The notes under the pieces were generated by a model. It did not search any database. It worked only from the letters and a program-made list of their open reading frames with translations, and was not told where the DNA came from. Shown here piece by piece: positions 43,490 through 54,904 of a DNA stretch of 64,000 bases (the first letter of the stretch is position 1; the number at the start of each line of letters is the position of its first letter). Where the stretch lies: the NCBI GenBank assembly GCA_037974335.1, contig CM075760.1, forward strand, positions 55,236,890-55,300,889, given 5' to 3'. A program made the translations under genes and the position numbers. The stretch is from Prionace glauca (taxonomy: Eukaryota; Chordata; Chondrichthyes; Carcharhiniformes; Carcharhinidae).

Positions 43490-44195
43490 TCAGTTCCTGG
43501 TTTCTGAGTGAAAACTGCTTCCACCTCACTGGAAGTCGGAGCGTTTCGATGTTAATAAAATTAAAGGTTTTCTTGTCATTGAGCCCGAGATTTGGACCCA
43601 GATCTGGAAGGTGTTTGGGTCAGTGGAAACAATAAGTCTACCCCATTAACAGCCAGATTTTACCTTAGATCGCCATCTCGATCGTTCGCACTTTGTCGCC
43701 AAGCAATGCCTTTTTATTTCGTTTCTGACATGTGCCATTTCCAATTCAGAAGTAAATGAGTAAATCTCCCTTATACCTGATGCGGACCAGGAAGTGACGC
43801 AGAAACAAAAATTCTGTCCCTGGCTGGAATCGAACCCGGGATGTGAATCTGCTGAATCCTAAGCAATAGACCCACCAGGGCAGTTAATGTCAGCTACTTA
43901 AAATTCTAATTTATACACAATTCCTCTGCGTTTGATTTTTATTTCAGAGTCTTTGTTCACCAAAAGCAAGTTTTTCCTTTAAACTGTCATCTTTAGAGAG
44001 AACACAAGTGACAACAGCGATTCCAGTTCACTGGAACACAACATGGACAATGAGGTGAAATAGTCCCGCAAGCTGCTCATGTGGCACTTCCAGTTTCCAA
44101 ATCCCACCAAACTCATCATTGCGGCCTCTGTAAAATTTACAAGGTAACACGCAACAGACATTCATCACGGAGAGCGACTGGCACAAGTCAGTGAG
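43490..44195 (-). repeat. tRNA-Glu cassette, copy 2 (inverted)
   Basis: Reverse-complement partner of 5,030-5,785, including a tRNA-Glu relic at about 43,817-43,881. Confidence 0.6.
43817..43881 (-). pseudogene. tRNA-Glu relic
   Basis: Minus strand keeps CCCTGGTGGGTCT, TTAGGATTCAG and T-arm CGGGTTCGATTCC, but the anticodon arm is shortened and no clear anticodon is left. Confidence 0.55.
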
Positions 44196-44699
44196 CACTT
44201 AATATCTGCTTAATAAACGGGACAATCAAGCTTTCCACACAAGAGAGCTGTATCAACCTGGAATATCTTTTCCAATAAGCTCTCAGTTCAAGAGAACACA
44301 CATATATTGTTCTGACTTTGCCAACAGGGCAATGGAATTTATTGGATAAATCGTCCAAAGGCCAGCACGGGCAAACTGAGTTGAATGGTTTCCATCTGTG
44401 CTGTATCATTCTGCAAAACATGAATATTCAGAATCAGGAAGAGACAGGACGCGAGAGGAAGTAGTGACTGTGCGACTGAAATCAGCCAGAGTCAGCACCA
44501 TCAGGGAAGGGGAGAGAGAGGAAACAGTAAAAAGCTTCCAAATAATTGTGTAGTCCCACAGGAAAACTTTAAGAAATTTAAATACCAGATCATCAATTCG
44601 CAGTAATTTGCGTTTTTTTACAATTAATTTATCTCAATAGCTAACGATTTTATTTTATATTCACTGTTTAAGGTTACAATGGCACTGCTGTTAACCATC
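44196..44699. other. intergenic, nothing recognised
   Basis: No signal seen; adjoins the zinc-finger promoter. Confidence 0.4.
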
Positions 44700-45066
44700 A
44701 TTCCTTGCGGGTGTGAAAGTGCCCTATTCACGCCACAGGCGCCCAGTGCGCAGGCGCAGTGCTGTAACGGGACATGCGCAGTGTCACTTTGCTCGGAGCC
44801 CTGCGAGTGCGGGAGATGCTTCTTTCAGCGGGTGAGAGTTGGTGGGGCGGAGGGAGGAATGGAGCCGGGAGCCGGGGTGGGGAGAGAACGGAGGCTTCAT
44901 GAACACCCGCTGTAGGCTGCAAGGCCTGAATAAGAGCCTGCGGGTCCCGGGTTTGCAGCTCCGGGGATTTTATCCGGGATCCGGCCCAGTGCCGCGGCCG
45001 CCATCTTTGTTCAGCGGAGAGCAGAGCGCATGCGCGGCCAGCCAGTGGGCGGAGCTTCAGGATTTG
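44700..45066 (+). promoter_or_regulatory. ZNF-A CpG-island promoter and probable noncoding exon 1
   Basis: CpG-rich with NRF-1 motifs TGCGCAGGCGCA (44,747-44,758), CATGCGCA (44,773) and the perfect GCGCATGCGC (45,026-45,035), and YY1 GCCGCCATCTT (44,997-45,007). GTGAGA at 45,067 is a plausible exon-1 donor. ACACCCGCTGTAGGCT (about 44,905) is shared with the ZNF-C 5' region at 62,948. It lies 2.8 kb upstream of the finger exon. Confidence 0.7.
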
Positions 45067-45071
45067 GGTGA

Positions 45072-46245
45072 GAGAATGTTTGAGTCATTGACTGACAGGG
45101 CGGGTTAATGGATGCTCCCTTTCCCCAGGGGGAAGGTGCTGCAGGGGGAATGTTTGAGTCATTGACTGACAGGGCGGGTTAATGGATGCTCCCTTTCCCT
45201 AGGGGAAGGTGCTGCAGGGGGAATGTTTGAGTCATTGACTGACAGGGCGGGTTAATGGATGCTCCCTTTCCCTAGGGGAAGGTGCTGCAGGGGGAATGTT
45301 TGAGTCATTGACTGACAGGGCGGGTTAATGGATGCTCCCTTTCCCGGGGGAACAAAGAACAATCCAGCACGGGAAACAGGCCCTTCGGCCCAACGAGCCC
45401 GCGCCGCCACATCACCCTGCACCTATTCTACCCTGCATATCTATGAATGGAACCCTACTCAGTCAGATTCAGGGAAGAAATAGTGTCAATTTGGTAAAAA
45501 CCGATTAGCCTGAGAGCACATTTTTGGGGTGTGGGAGGAAACCGGAGCGCCCGGAGGAAACCCACGCAACCATAGGGAGAATGCGCAAACTCCCACAGAC
45601 ACAGGCCCAAATCCATGTGCCTGCACAGCCAGCAGTGCTAGTCACTGAGCTGTTGCGGCGCCCATCTACCGGTCCAGGATCAAGCACACACACCGACACG
45701 AAGTTCTAGGCCACTCCTGGAACTTCCAAGAGCAGCCCAGGCACGACCCGCCGTGTGAATGCCCCTCGTTTGACACGAGGTGGACCTCCACCTGTGGAAT
45801 AAAGTCAAAATATTAATCTTACAGCCTGCCTTTCCGGTGTCTCCCGAGGTTTAACCCTATTTAATATCCCCTACCATATCCCTCCATTCTCGTTTCACTC
45901 ATGTGCCTATCTAACTGCATCTTAAACAAGTCCAATGTTCCTGCCTCCACCACCCTACTCGGTAGCGCGTTCCAGATCCCTACAACTCTCTGCGTAAAGA
46001 ACCTTCTTCTCACCTCCAAATTATACCTCTCCCCCCTCACCCTTAAATGATGACCTCTCGTGTTTGTATCTAGTCTAGGGAAGGTGCTGCAGGGGGAATG
46101 TTTGAGTCATTGACTGACAGGGCGGGTTAATGGATGCTCCCTTTCCCGGGGGAAGGTGCTGCAGGGGGAATGTTTGAGTCATTGACTGACAGGGCGGGTT
46201 AATGGATGCTCCCTTTCCCGGGGGAAGGTGCTGCAGGGGGAATGT
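45072..46245 (+). repeat. 73-bp minisatellite, split by a CR1 copy
   Basis: Four 73- to 74-bp units at 45,072-45,352 and about two more at 46,079-46,245, each with GAATGTTTGAGTCATTGACT and TGGATGCTCCCTTTCCC. Each unit has an AP-1 consensus TGAGTCA. CR1 (45,353-46,078) interrupts the array. Confidence 0.92.
45353..46078 (-). mobile_element. CR1 family-D 3' end inserted in the minisatellite
   Basis: Minus strand carries the ORF2 C-terminus (FFTQRVVGIWNALP-like to GYGRGY) and the composite SINE-like 3' UTR seen at 42,725-43,250. It is bounded on both sides by minisatellite units. Confidence 0.88.
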
Positions 46246-47065
46246 GTGGCCATTCGAGTAACAGAAGAAAAACATTATCAGAATTAGGAGCAAGAAGAGG
46301 CCATTCAGTTCATCAAGGTTGCTCTGCGATTCAATAAACTCATGGCTCATCTGATCAAGAAAATGCTGGAAAATCTCAGGTGTGACAGCATCTGTGGAGA
46401 GAGACTCGAGCTAAAGTTTCAAATCTGGGATGATCCTTTGTCAGAGCTCATCTGATCATTGTCATAACTCATTTTCTTCCAGCCTCCTTAACCCTGAACT
46501 CCCTTGTCGATGAAATGGTGAGAACACAGCCTTAAATATACTCAATACCAGTCTCCACTGCCCACTGGGGCAGTGAATTCCACGGGCTACTGGCCCTCTG
46601 AGAGATGCAATTGCTCCTCATTTCTGTCCTTTTTTTAAACCTGTCCCTGCAATTTTTGATTCCCTGTTGAAGGGAAACATCCTTTCAGCACTTACCCTGT
46701 CAAGCACCCTCAGAATCATATATGCTTCAGTCAGGTCTCCTCTCATTTATCTAAAATCCGATCAGTATAGACATACCCTGTCAGCCTTTCCTTAATAAAC
46801 AATTTCCTTTATGCCAGAAATTATCTTAGTGGATCTTGTCTGAACTGCAACCAATGTCAGCATTTCAATCTAAAGTAATCCTATGCTTGGAAACAGGAGG
46901 AAAGGATGTTATGAATTTATATTCTAGACTAACTAATGGATTTTGGAAACTCCTTTTACGATTAGAAGAGGAAGATTTATACACAGCAATCTCAAACCAA
47001 GAAAAATGTTTATCTCTTAATCTCTAACCACTTTGACACATAACTCTTGTAATCTCCTTTCACAG
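46246..47065. other. ZNF-A intron with old repeats
   Basis: Contains the dispersed AATGCTGGAAAATCTCAGG repeat (about 46,355-46,450) and a decayed CR1 3' region on the minus strand (about 46,470-46,850). Confidence 0.5.
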
Positions 47066-47182
47066 GGAATTAGAAGATTTGAAGAGTACAATTGTTCTCT
47101 GACTCCAGTGCTTCTGACATCTTTCCAGCTGCAGGGTCCAGCAGGAGGTTTTAAATTTGAAAACAGTCAAATTGTTCCAGAG
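47066..47182 (+). other. probable ZNF-A middle exon
   Basis: A 117-bp segment bounded by CCTTTCACAG and donor AGGTGAGT. It has no long frame linked to the fingers, so it is probably 5' UTR. Inferred from splice signals only. Confidence 0.5.
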
Positions 47183-47271
47183 GTGAGTATTATTGTGCAT
47201 TTATCTCTCATTTAGTTTTTAGTGCTTTGTTCCGTTGTTTGAGAGAGGTTTCATGGCTCCGGGGTTGGTGT

Positions 47272-47372
47272 GATTCACCAGTGAGTTCACACTGGGGAGA
47301 TGCTGTTCATCTGCATTGTGTGTGGGAAGGAATTCAGTCGGTCATCCAGCTGCTGAGACACCAGTGAGTTCA
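47272..47372 (+). pseudogene. C2H2 finger relic in ZNF-A intron
   Basis: Readable as a decayed finger: TCACACTGGGGAGA linker, then CGKEFSRSSS, with stops. It is a remnant of an older paralog or exon duplicate. Confidence 0.7.
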
Positions 47373-47733
47373 CAAGTGGTTACAGGGGTTGGATTCTGCT
47401 GTTTTGCTGCTGTTAAATCACATTCAGGATTGAACCGTGTTCATTCATCGAATCATTGATGCAGACTTGATGGGCTGAATTCGGGGTTCCACAGATTCTT
47501 AATATTCTGTCCGAATTGAACATAATTTCACTATTTCTGATTTCCATACATCTGAAGATAAATTCCACTCCTTTGTGAGCATTTTGATTGATTTGCTGGC
47601 TCGCAAAGATGTTTCAAATTCATTATTCACTCTAAGTCAGTGAGGAAAAAGTGTTTCACAGCAACTAGAATTGTCTGTTCTCAGTTTCTGAGCTGTATTG
47701 ACAGTGGTGACTTTTGTAAACTCCTTTTACAGG

Positions 47734-48814
47734 GTATTAAAAGGGGAGGATTTGCCATGAAAAATCTCAAACAAAATTTCACATCAAGCTCTGACAGAGT
47801 CACTCGTTAAGACGGGGAAAATCATCGCCCATTTTACCATCAGTGTGAGAGGAAAAGCACTGAGACTCAGACACCCACACCATGGGAAAACCGTGGAAAT
47901 GTGGGGATTGTGGAAAGGGATTCAGATCCCCATCTGAGCTGGAAACACATCGACGCAGTCACTCTGGGGAGAGGCCATTCACCTGCTATCAGTGTGGGAA
48001 GAGATTTACTAATTCATCCGACCTGCTTACACACCAGCGAGTTCACACTGGGGAGAAGCCATTCAACTGCTCTGATTGTGGGAAGAAATTTAGTATTTCA
48101 TCCAATCTAATGAGACACCATCGAGTTCACTCTGGGGAGAGACCATTCATCTGCTCAGTATGTGGGAAAAGATGCAGAGATTCAACCACCCTGCTGGCAC
48201 ACCAGCAAGTTCACACTGAGGAGAGGCTGTTCACTTGTTCTGAGTGTGGGAAGAGATTCACTCGGTTATCCAGTCTGCAGAGACATCATCGCGTTCACAC
48301 TGGGGAGAGACCATTCACCTGCTCAGAGTGTGGGAAAGGATTCAGAGATTCATCTGATCTGCTGGCACATCAGCGAGTTCACACTGGGGAGAGGCCATTC
48401 ATCTGCTCTGTGTGTGGGAAAGGATTCGGAGATTCCTCCAGCCTGCTGACACACCAGCGAGTTCACACTGGGGAGAGGCCATTCTCCTGCTCTAATTGTG
48501 GGAAGGGATTCTCTCAGTTAGCCAACCTGCTGAGACATCAGCAAATTCACAGCGGGGAAAGAGAAAGGCCTTTTACCTGCTCAGAGTGTGAGAAGGGATT
48601 CAGTGATTTATCTACCCTGCTGACACACCAGCGAGTTCACACCGGGGAGAAGCCATTTACCTGCTCCTTGTGTGGAAAGAGATTCAATCGGTCATCCAAC
48701 CTGCTGACACACCAGCGAGTTCACACTGGGGAGAGACCATTTACCTGCTCTGACTGTGGGAAGGGATTCATTCAGTCATCCCATCTGCTGAGACACCAGC
48801 AGGTTCACAAGTGA
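47734..48814 (+). CDS. C2H2 zinc-finger protein ZNF-A, 11 fingers
   Basis: Exon follows CTCCTTTTACAG; ATG at 47,882 in context CACCATGG gives 310 residues (stop 48,812-48,814). After MGKP come 11 tandem C2H2 fingers of form CxxCGKxFxxxxxLxxHxxxH joined by TGE(R/K)PF linkers, so it is a nuclear DNA-binding protein. Finger 4 has Cys in place of the core Phe (KRCRDS), and the linker before finger 9 is lengthened (SGERERPF). There is no KRAB, SCAN or BTB; a short upstream ORF begins near 47,751. Target is unknown. It belongs to a family with ZNF-B and ZNF-C here. Confidence 0.95.
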
Positions 48815-49019
48815 TGACCGTGGTCGGCTTTGGCTGTTAATCATATCCAGGACTGAAGCATTTTCATCCTGACAGTTGGTGAAGTGGGAGGGCAGTGGAT
48901 ATCTTGCTGTTGGACTGGCTGGTCTCTCAATTTTAATTCCAGTGGCTGATTCCGTTTGAGCGAGGGCACATTTCCACAGAAATAATCCACAAAAGCAGTT
49001 GTCAGATGAGACTGAGATA

Positions 49020-49245
49020 AGGAAAAAAATTATTAACACAAAGGGTAGTGAACTTATGGAATTCTCTACCACCGAAGGCTGTGGAATCCAAGTCACTGAA
49101 TATGTTCAAGGAAGAGGTAGGTGCTTTTTATTTTAATGGCTTCAAGTGGTATGGGGAGAATATGGCATTGAGATAGAGGATCAGCCTTGATCGTATTGAA
49201 TGGCGGAGCAGACTCCAATGGCCTGCTCCTAGTTTCTATATTGTA
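49020..49245 (+). mobile_element. old CR1 3' end
   Basis: AAGGGTAGTGAACTTATGGA and the tail GGAGCAGACTCCAATGGCC match the CR1 end. Decayed. Confidence 0.65.
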
Positions 49246-49619
49246 GATTAATTTTATTCTGGATAGTAAATAGTTCTTTTCCTACCACTGCAGGTCCCTT
49301 GTCCTTTATCCCTCCTCGTTCAGAGGTTAGCTGCACTCTGAACAGTCTTTCTTCACTGATTTCTCAGCTGCTCTCATTGTCTGTCCCATCGAGAGGCCAG
49401 TCCACATTCTGATATTATCGACCTGTGCCATCTTGGGCCTTCCTCGTACACGTTTTCCAGGTGTTTTGTCTCACATTGGTCAATAAAAATGCCTTTCACC
49501 AGGATGCTGTGTCACAAGTCTTTGTATTAGCTAAAGTTTTGGCAATACTTTGTCTCTGAAAGAAACCCTGTAACATCCTGAACATCACTGGTCTTTGAAT
49601 GTGGAAGGAGCAATGTTAC
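49246..49619. other. intergenic, nothing firm
   Basis: Possibly further CR1 tail sequence near 49,260-49,400; too decayed to call. Confidence 0.4.
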
Positions 49620-49780
49620 ATCTATTCTGTCCCTGGGAAGTGATTTCAGATATAATTGTGACTAGAAAAGCACCGAGACACACACACACCCTACTGAGAG
49701 TGTTCCAGTGAACTGTGTGGAAAGAGTTTTAACCAGTTACACAGTCTGAAAATACATCATACTATAGGGTAAGTAAATGG
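49620..49780 (+). pseudogene. zinc-finger exon relic
   Basis: ELCGKSFNQLHSLKIHHT readable at about 49,710-49,768, one decayed finger, with a donor-like GGTAAGTAA just after. Its upstream part resembles 63,770-63,850, so both derive from one exon type. Confidence 0.65.
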
Positions 49781-50029
49781 GAATGTGGGAAAGATAAAAT
49801 ATAATTTAGGGAAAAAGGGGAAAAATGTCCGCATTGTTGGGAAGAATAGAAAATCAGCATTTTATTTAAATAGAGAGGCTGCAGAATTCCACAGTTGTCC
49901 CCCTGATGAGGGATATCCTCAGCATGATCACTGTGACTGTGTCCTGTCAATGTACAGCTGCATTGTAAGGCCAGCATCATCTCTGAAGGAGCTGCCAGTT
50001 CATCCCTTTTCCTCAGAGCCTTCAGAGTT

Positions 50030-50690
50030 TTAGAATGATTATAGCAAATAAAGAGGTCATTCAGCCCATCTGTTCACACCCAAACCAGCTTTCTGAGAGA
50101 GTGACACAGCCAGTCCCATTCCCCAGCCTCTCCCTCGGTCACTCCACAACCACTCCCTTAGTCACTCCCCGACCTCTCCCTCAGTCACTGCATGGCCTTT
50201 CTCTCATAACCCTGAACATTTTTTCTCTTCAGATAATTATCCAGTTGTGTTTTGAAATCTTGTTTGAAGCTCCACCTCACACTGGGTCAGTGCATACCAG
50301 GTTCTAACCAGTCACTCTGTAAATGGGATTTCCTCAGGTCACCATTGCTTATTTCACAAATTGCCATTATTCTGTGTCCTTTGCTTCTTGACCCTTTTGC
50401 CAATCAGATAGTTTCTTCTTATCTACTCTGTCCAAATCCCTCTTGATTTTGAATATTTCTGTCGAATCTCCTCTTCTGTATAGAGATCAGCCCCAGCTTT
50501 GCCAGTCTACCCTCATAACTGAAGTTTCTCATCCCTGGAACCAGTCCCATTAATTTTTTCTGCATCCTCTACAATGTTTTCACCTCCTTCCTATAGCAAT
50601 CTATCCAGAGTTGGCCACAATGCTCTAGTTGAGGCCGAATCAATGTTTTATTCTGATTCATCACAACTTCCTTGTTATTTGGGTTTTTGG
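50030..50690 (-). mobile_element. old CR1 fragment
   Basis: Minus strand retains the order of CR1 C-terminal motifs (tail, LEFR-like, ACTGGTTCCAGGGATG region) with much decay. It may continue at 51,440-51,900 after unassigned sequence. Confidence 0.55.
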
Positions 50691-51439
50691 ACATCAGCCT
50701 TTCTCCTGTCAATATATAGCTGCCTTATGGGCTGTGGTGACACATTTGAAAGAGTCACCCATCATCGCCACTCCCCTCTCCCCAGAGCCCTGCTAACTTT
50801 ATCTTCAACTGGAGATCCAATTCACTTTGGCAAGATGTATCTGAATCTGCTTCCATCCTCTTTCAGGCAGAACGTTCCAGAAAAGAATTACTTGAGAAAT
50901 GAATGCCCATAGTGGATTTTTCCCAGTTATTTGATGCGACATATTTAATTGTTGATCATCTGTTAAAGACATTTCCAGAGCAGATTTAAGGGAAAATGTT
51001 CATATCTTAGAGATGAACCACACGAAATGTTGTTTGTTTGAAAAGAAGCTGATTTATTTGATGTATTAAAATATTAACTCCTGTAATGTGGCTGGAGTTT
51101 ATCAGCAATAAAAAAAAGTCAGAATGAATATGATTCAATCCTAAATATGATCAACAGCAGCAACAAAAGCAGAATCCAACTTCTCTAGAGACTCTGTCTG
51201 ACAGTCAGTGCAGACTTGATGGGCTGAATGCCTCCTCCTGTACTGTAGGGGTTCTATGAAAAGTAAACTCAAGACTAAAATAAATAAAGATTTTTCAGCC
51301 AGTCACTAATCAGCCTTTTCCATTTTCCTGAAGTCACCTTATAATTATTTATCTCCCAGATTTGATCAATTAAACATTGATTGCACTCTGATAAATTATC
51401 AGTTTGATACAAATTAATGAATCATGTCTTACTTTATAG
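50691..51439. other. intergenic, nothing recognised
   Basis: AT-rich; the CAGACTTGATGGGCTGAAT motif at about 51,212 also occurs near ZNF-A and is a small shared repeat end. Confidence 0.4.
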
Positions 51440-51900
51440 TTAGATGATGCAGTGACCGGAACTGTGCTCAGTACTCAGCTGTGTTCGAACTCATCTTTTA
51501 TCAAGTCCTAACATAATCTCCCTGCTCTTTCATTCCAGGCCTCAGACAGGGAAGTGTCCCAAATGCCTTCTTGACCATCTGATCTCATATGCAACCATTT
51601 TCAGGAATCAGTGGATATGCACTCCAAAGTTCCTCTATAAAATTCTCAACATCATCCCATGTATTGTTCATTCCCTTGTCTTGTTTACTCTCCCAAATTC
51701 AATCTCTCTCATTGATCCAGATTGAATTCTACTTGCTAATTTTGTGTCGACTAACCCCACCCCCCCAGTCCATTAGTATCTTCCTGCTGTCCACAATTAT
51801 TCCTCATTGTCAACCATGTCAGCAACTTTTGTATCATACAAACTTAGTAATCATTTTCCATACAGTTAAGTCTAAATTATTGACACACAAGAGAAAACTG
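51440..51900 (-). mobile_element. old CR1 fragment
   Basis: Decayed CR1 RT-downstream sequence on the minus strand (region of GTACTGAGCACAGTTCCGG). Confidence 0.5.
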
Positions 51901-51962
51901 TGGAACATCACTGGAAACAGGCATGTCGGCATCATTCAGTCCTGGATGTGATTAACAGCAGC

Positions 51963-52740
51963 AATAATAGCAGAATCCAACCTCTGTTGTCGCCTGTGAA
52001 CTTGCTGGTGTTTCAGCAGGTTGTTTGACTGAGCGAATCCCTTCCCACACATGGAACAGTTGAACGGCCTTTCCCCAGTGTGAACTCGCTGGTGTTTCAG
52101 CAGATTCTGTTTACTTTTAAATCTCTTCTCACAATCAGAACATTCAAAAGGTCTCTGATCAGTGTGAACAAGTTGGTGTGTAGTCAGGTGGGATGACTGA
52201 GTGAATCTCTTGCTGCACAGGAGGCAAGTGTAAGGTCTCTCTCCAGTGTGAACTCGCCGGTGTATCAGAAGGTCGGATGTATCTATTTCTTATGTTCTTA
52301 TGTTCTTAATTCCTGACAACACACAGGGCAGGTGAACGGCCTCTCCCCAGTGTGAACTCGACGGTGTCTCAGAAGGTGAGCTAATCGAGTGAGTCCCTTC
52401 CCACAGAGAGAGCAGGTGAATGGCCTCTCCCCAGTGTGAGTGTGCTGGTGTTTCAGAAGATCCTTTTTACTTTTAAATGTTTTCTCACATTCAGAACAAT
52501 TGAAAGGTCTCTGATCAGTCTGAACAAATCGGTGTTTCAGGAGCTGGGATGAACAAGTGAATCCCTTCCCACACACAGAACAGATGAACAGCGTCTCCCC
52601 AGTGTGAGTGCGTTGATGAATCAGTAAATCCGTTTTATTTGTAAAGTTCTTCTCACACTCAAAACATTTAAATGGTCTCTAATCAGTGTGAACACTTTGG
52701 TGTGTCTGAAGGTGGGATGACTGAATCCCTTCCCACACAA
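51963..52740 (-). pseudogene. C2H2 zinc-finger pseudogene ZNF-psi, about nine fingers
   Basis: Minus strand carries about nine C2H2 fingers in two blocks (52,740-52,310 and 52,275-51,963), several of the type [11 protein letters not shown]. The first finger is frame-shifted and a stop interrupts the following linker (HTD*RPF). A 26-bp LINE tail splits finger 6. A CR1 abuts its 5' end at 52,741. The array is otherwise well preserved, so inactivation may not be very old. Part of a likely 5' exon lies at 56,190-56,350. Confidence 0.88.
52283..52308 (+). mobile_element. 26-bp LINE tail insertion inside a zinc finger
   Basis: CTATTTCTTATGTTCTTATG plus TTCTTA equals the terminal bases of CR1 family B; nothing else of the element is present. 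It lies between the CPVC knuckle and TSDLLIH. Confidence 0.75.
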
Positions 52741-53716
52741 AGAGTTCACAGATTCACCACTCTCTGGCTGAAAAAATTCCTCTTCATCTTTGTTTTAAAG
52801 GATCATCTCTTTATTCTGAGATGGTGCCCTCTGGTTCTAGTTTTTCCTACGAATGAAACATCCTTTCTGCATCCACTCTATCCAGGCCTCGCAGTACCTG
52901 TTAGTTTCAGTAAGACCTCCCCTCATCCTTCTCAACTCTACCTCATACGATAAGCTCTTCATTCCAGGGATCATTCTTGTGAACCTCCTCTGGACCCTTT
53001 CCAAGACCAGCACATCCTTCCTTAGATATGGGGACCAAAACTGCTCACAATACTCCAAATGGGGTCTGACCAGAGCTTTATACAGCCTTAGAAGTACATC
53101 CCTGCTCTTGAATTCTAACCTTCTCAACATGAATGCTAACATTGCATTTACCTTCCTAACTGCCGACTGAAACTGCATGCTAACCGAAAGAGAATCTTGA
53201 ACAAAACTCCCAAATCCCTTTGTGCTTCTGATTTCCTAAGCATTTCCCTGTTTAGAAAAGTCTCCATTCATCCTTCCAAACTGAATAACCTCACACTTTT
53301 CCACGTTGTAATCCATCAGCCACTTCTTTGCCCACTCTCGAAACTCGTCCAAGTTGTTCTGTCATCCCCCTGCTTCCTCAATACTACCTATCCCTCTACA
53401 TATCTTTGTATCATTTGCAAACTTAGTCACAGTGATTTCAGTTCCTTCTTCCAAATTGTTATATTGTGAAAAAATGTGGTCCCAGCATCAACCTGAGGCA
53501 CACCACTAGTCACCGGCTGCCATACTGAAAAAGATCCCTTTATCCTCACTCTCTGCCTCTGCCAGTCAACCAATCCTTTATCCATGCCAGGATCTTACAC
53601 TTAACACCATGGACTCTTAATTTATTTAACAGTCTCCTTTGCAGCACCTTGTCAAAGGCTTTCTGGAAATCTAAGTAAATAACATCCACTCGTTCTCCTT
53701 TATCGAACTTCCTTGT
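52741..53716 (-). mobile_element. CR1 family-E copy, 3' part (split by nested insertions)
   Basis: Minus strand encodes FDKGERVDVIYLDFQKAFDK (motif A) at 53,546-53,728 and, after decay, VRKVNAMLAFMLRRLEF and PHLEYCEQFWSPY further on. The upstream part is at 54,905-55,112. Confidence 0.8.
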
Positions 53717-53717
53717 T

Positions 53718-54262
53718 ACATAGAACATAGAACATTACAGCACAAACAGGCCCTTCGGCCCTCGAGTTGCGCCGATCGCATTAACCCCACCAATCTATAG
53801 ACCTATCTATAACCCCCAATCCCATTAAACCCCATATACTCATCCAGAAGTCTTTTAAAAGACCCCAGCGAGTTCGCCTCCACCACCGACGACGGCAGCC
53901 GATTCCAATCACTCACTACCCTCTGAGTGAAAAACTGACCCCTAACATCACCTCTGTACTTCCCTCCCCGCACCTTAAATCTGTGTCCTCTCGTAGCGAC
54001 CATTTCAACCCGGGGAAATAGCCTCTGAGAGTCCACCCTATCTATTCCTCTCAACATTTTATAAACTTCTATCAGGTCGCCTCTCAACCTTCGCCTCTCT
54101 AGGGAAAAGAGTCCCAGCTCCCTCAACCTATCTTCATAAGGCATGCCTCCCAGTCCAGGCAACATCCTTGTAAATCTCCTCTGCACCCTTTCAATAGCTT
54201 CTACGTCTTTCCTATAGTGAGACGACCAGAACTGCGCACAGTACTCCAAATGAGGCCTGAGT
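53718..54262 (-). mobile_element. CR1 family-A copy nested in family E
   Basis: Open for about 148 residues from EYCAQFWSSHYRKDVEAIER to GFNGIGGYR, with the GGGCCTGTTTGTGCTGTAAT tail. Close to 31,045-32,053. Confidence 0.9.
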
Positions 54263-54903
54263 TACCTCCTCAAAGAACTCAGAACAGATCTGTCAGACAT
54301 GACTCCCCCTTGCTGCGGCTGTATAGGGCATTGGTGAGGCCACAGCTGGAGTACTGTTTGCAGTTTTGGGCGCTGTACTTACGCAAAGATATTTTGGCCT
54401 TGGAGGGAGTGCAGAGGAGGTTTACTAGGCTGATACCGGAGTTGATGGGTTTGAGCTATGAGAGGCTGAATAAACTACGCTTGTACTCGTTAGAGTTAGA
54501 AGAATGAGGGGAGATCTCATTGAGACGTATAAGATAATGAATGGGATGGATAGGATAGAGGTGGAGAGGCTCTTCCTGCTCAGAAAGGATAGTAAGACTA
54601 GGGGGCACAGCCTCAAGATAAAGGGGGGGGGGCGGTTTAGAACGGAGTTAAGGAGGAATTTCTTCACTCAAAGGGTGGTGAATCTCTGGAATTCTCTGCC
54701 CGTTGAAGTGGTGGAGGCTGCCTCGCTAAATATTTTTAAGAAGCGGGTTGATGGGTTTTTGATAAGAGAGGGGATTAAGGGTTATGGGGAGAGGGCGGGA
54801 AGGTGGAGCTGAGACACGACAGATCAGCCATGATCTTATTGAATGGCGGGGCAGGCTCGAGGGGCGAGATGGCCTACTCCTGCTCCTATTTCTTATGTTC
54901 TTA
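54263..54903 (+). mobile_element. CR1 family-B copy nested head-on against family A
   Basis: Plus strand: LRLYRALVRPQLEYCLQFWA, then after a frameshift MRGDLIETYKIMNGMDRIEV to GYGERAGRW, with the CTCCTATTTCTTATG tail. Very similar to 35,965-38,396. Confidence 0.9.
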
Positions 54904-54904
54904 T

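Noticed and set aside
45072-46245. Regular repeats as a CRISPR-like array
   Set aside because: Units are contiguous 73-bp tandem repeats with no spacers, in vertebrate DNA.
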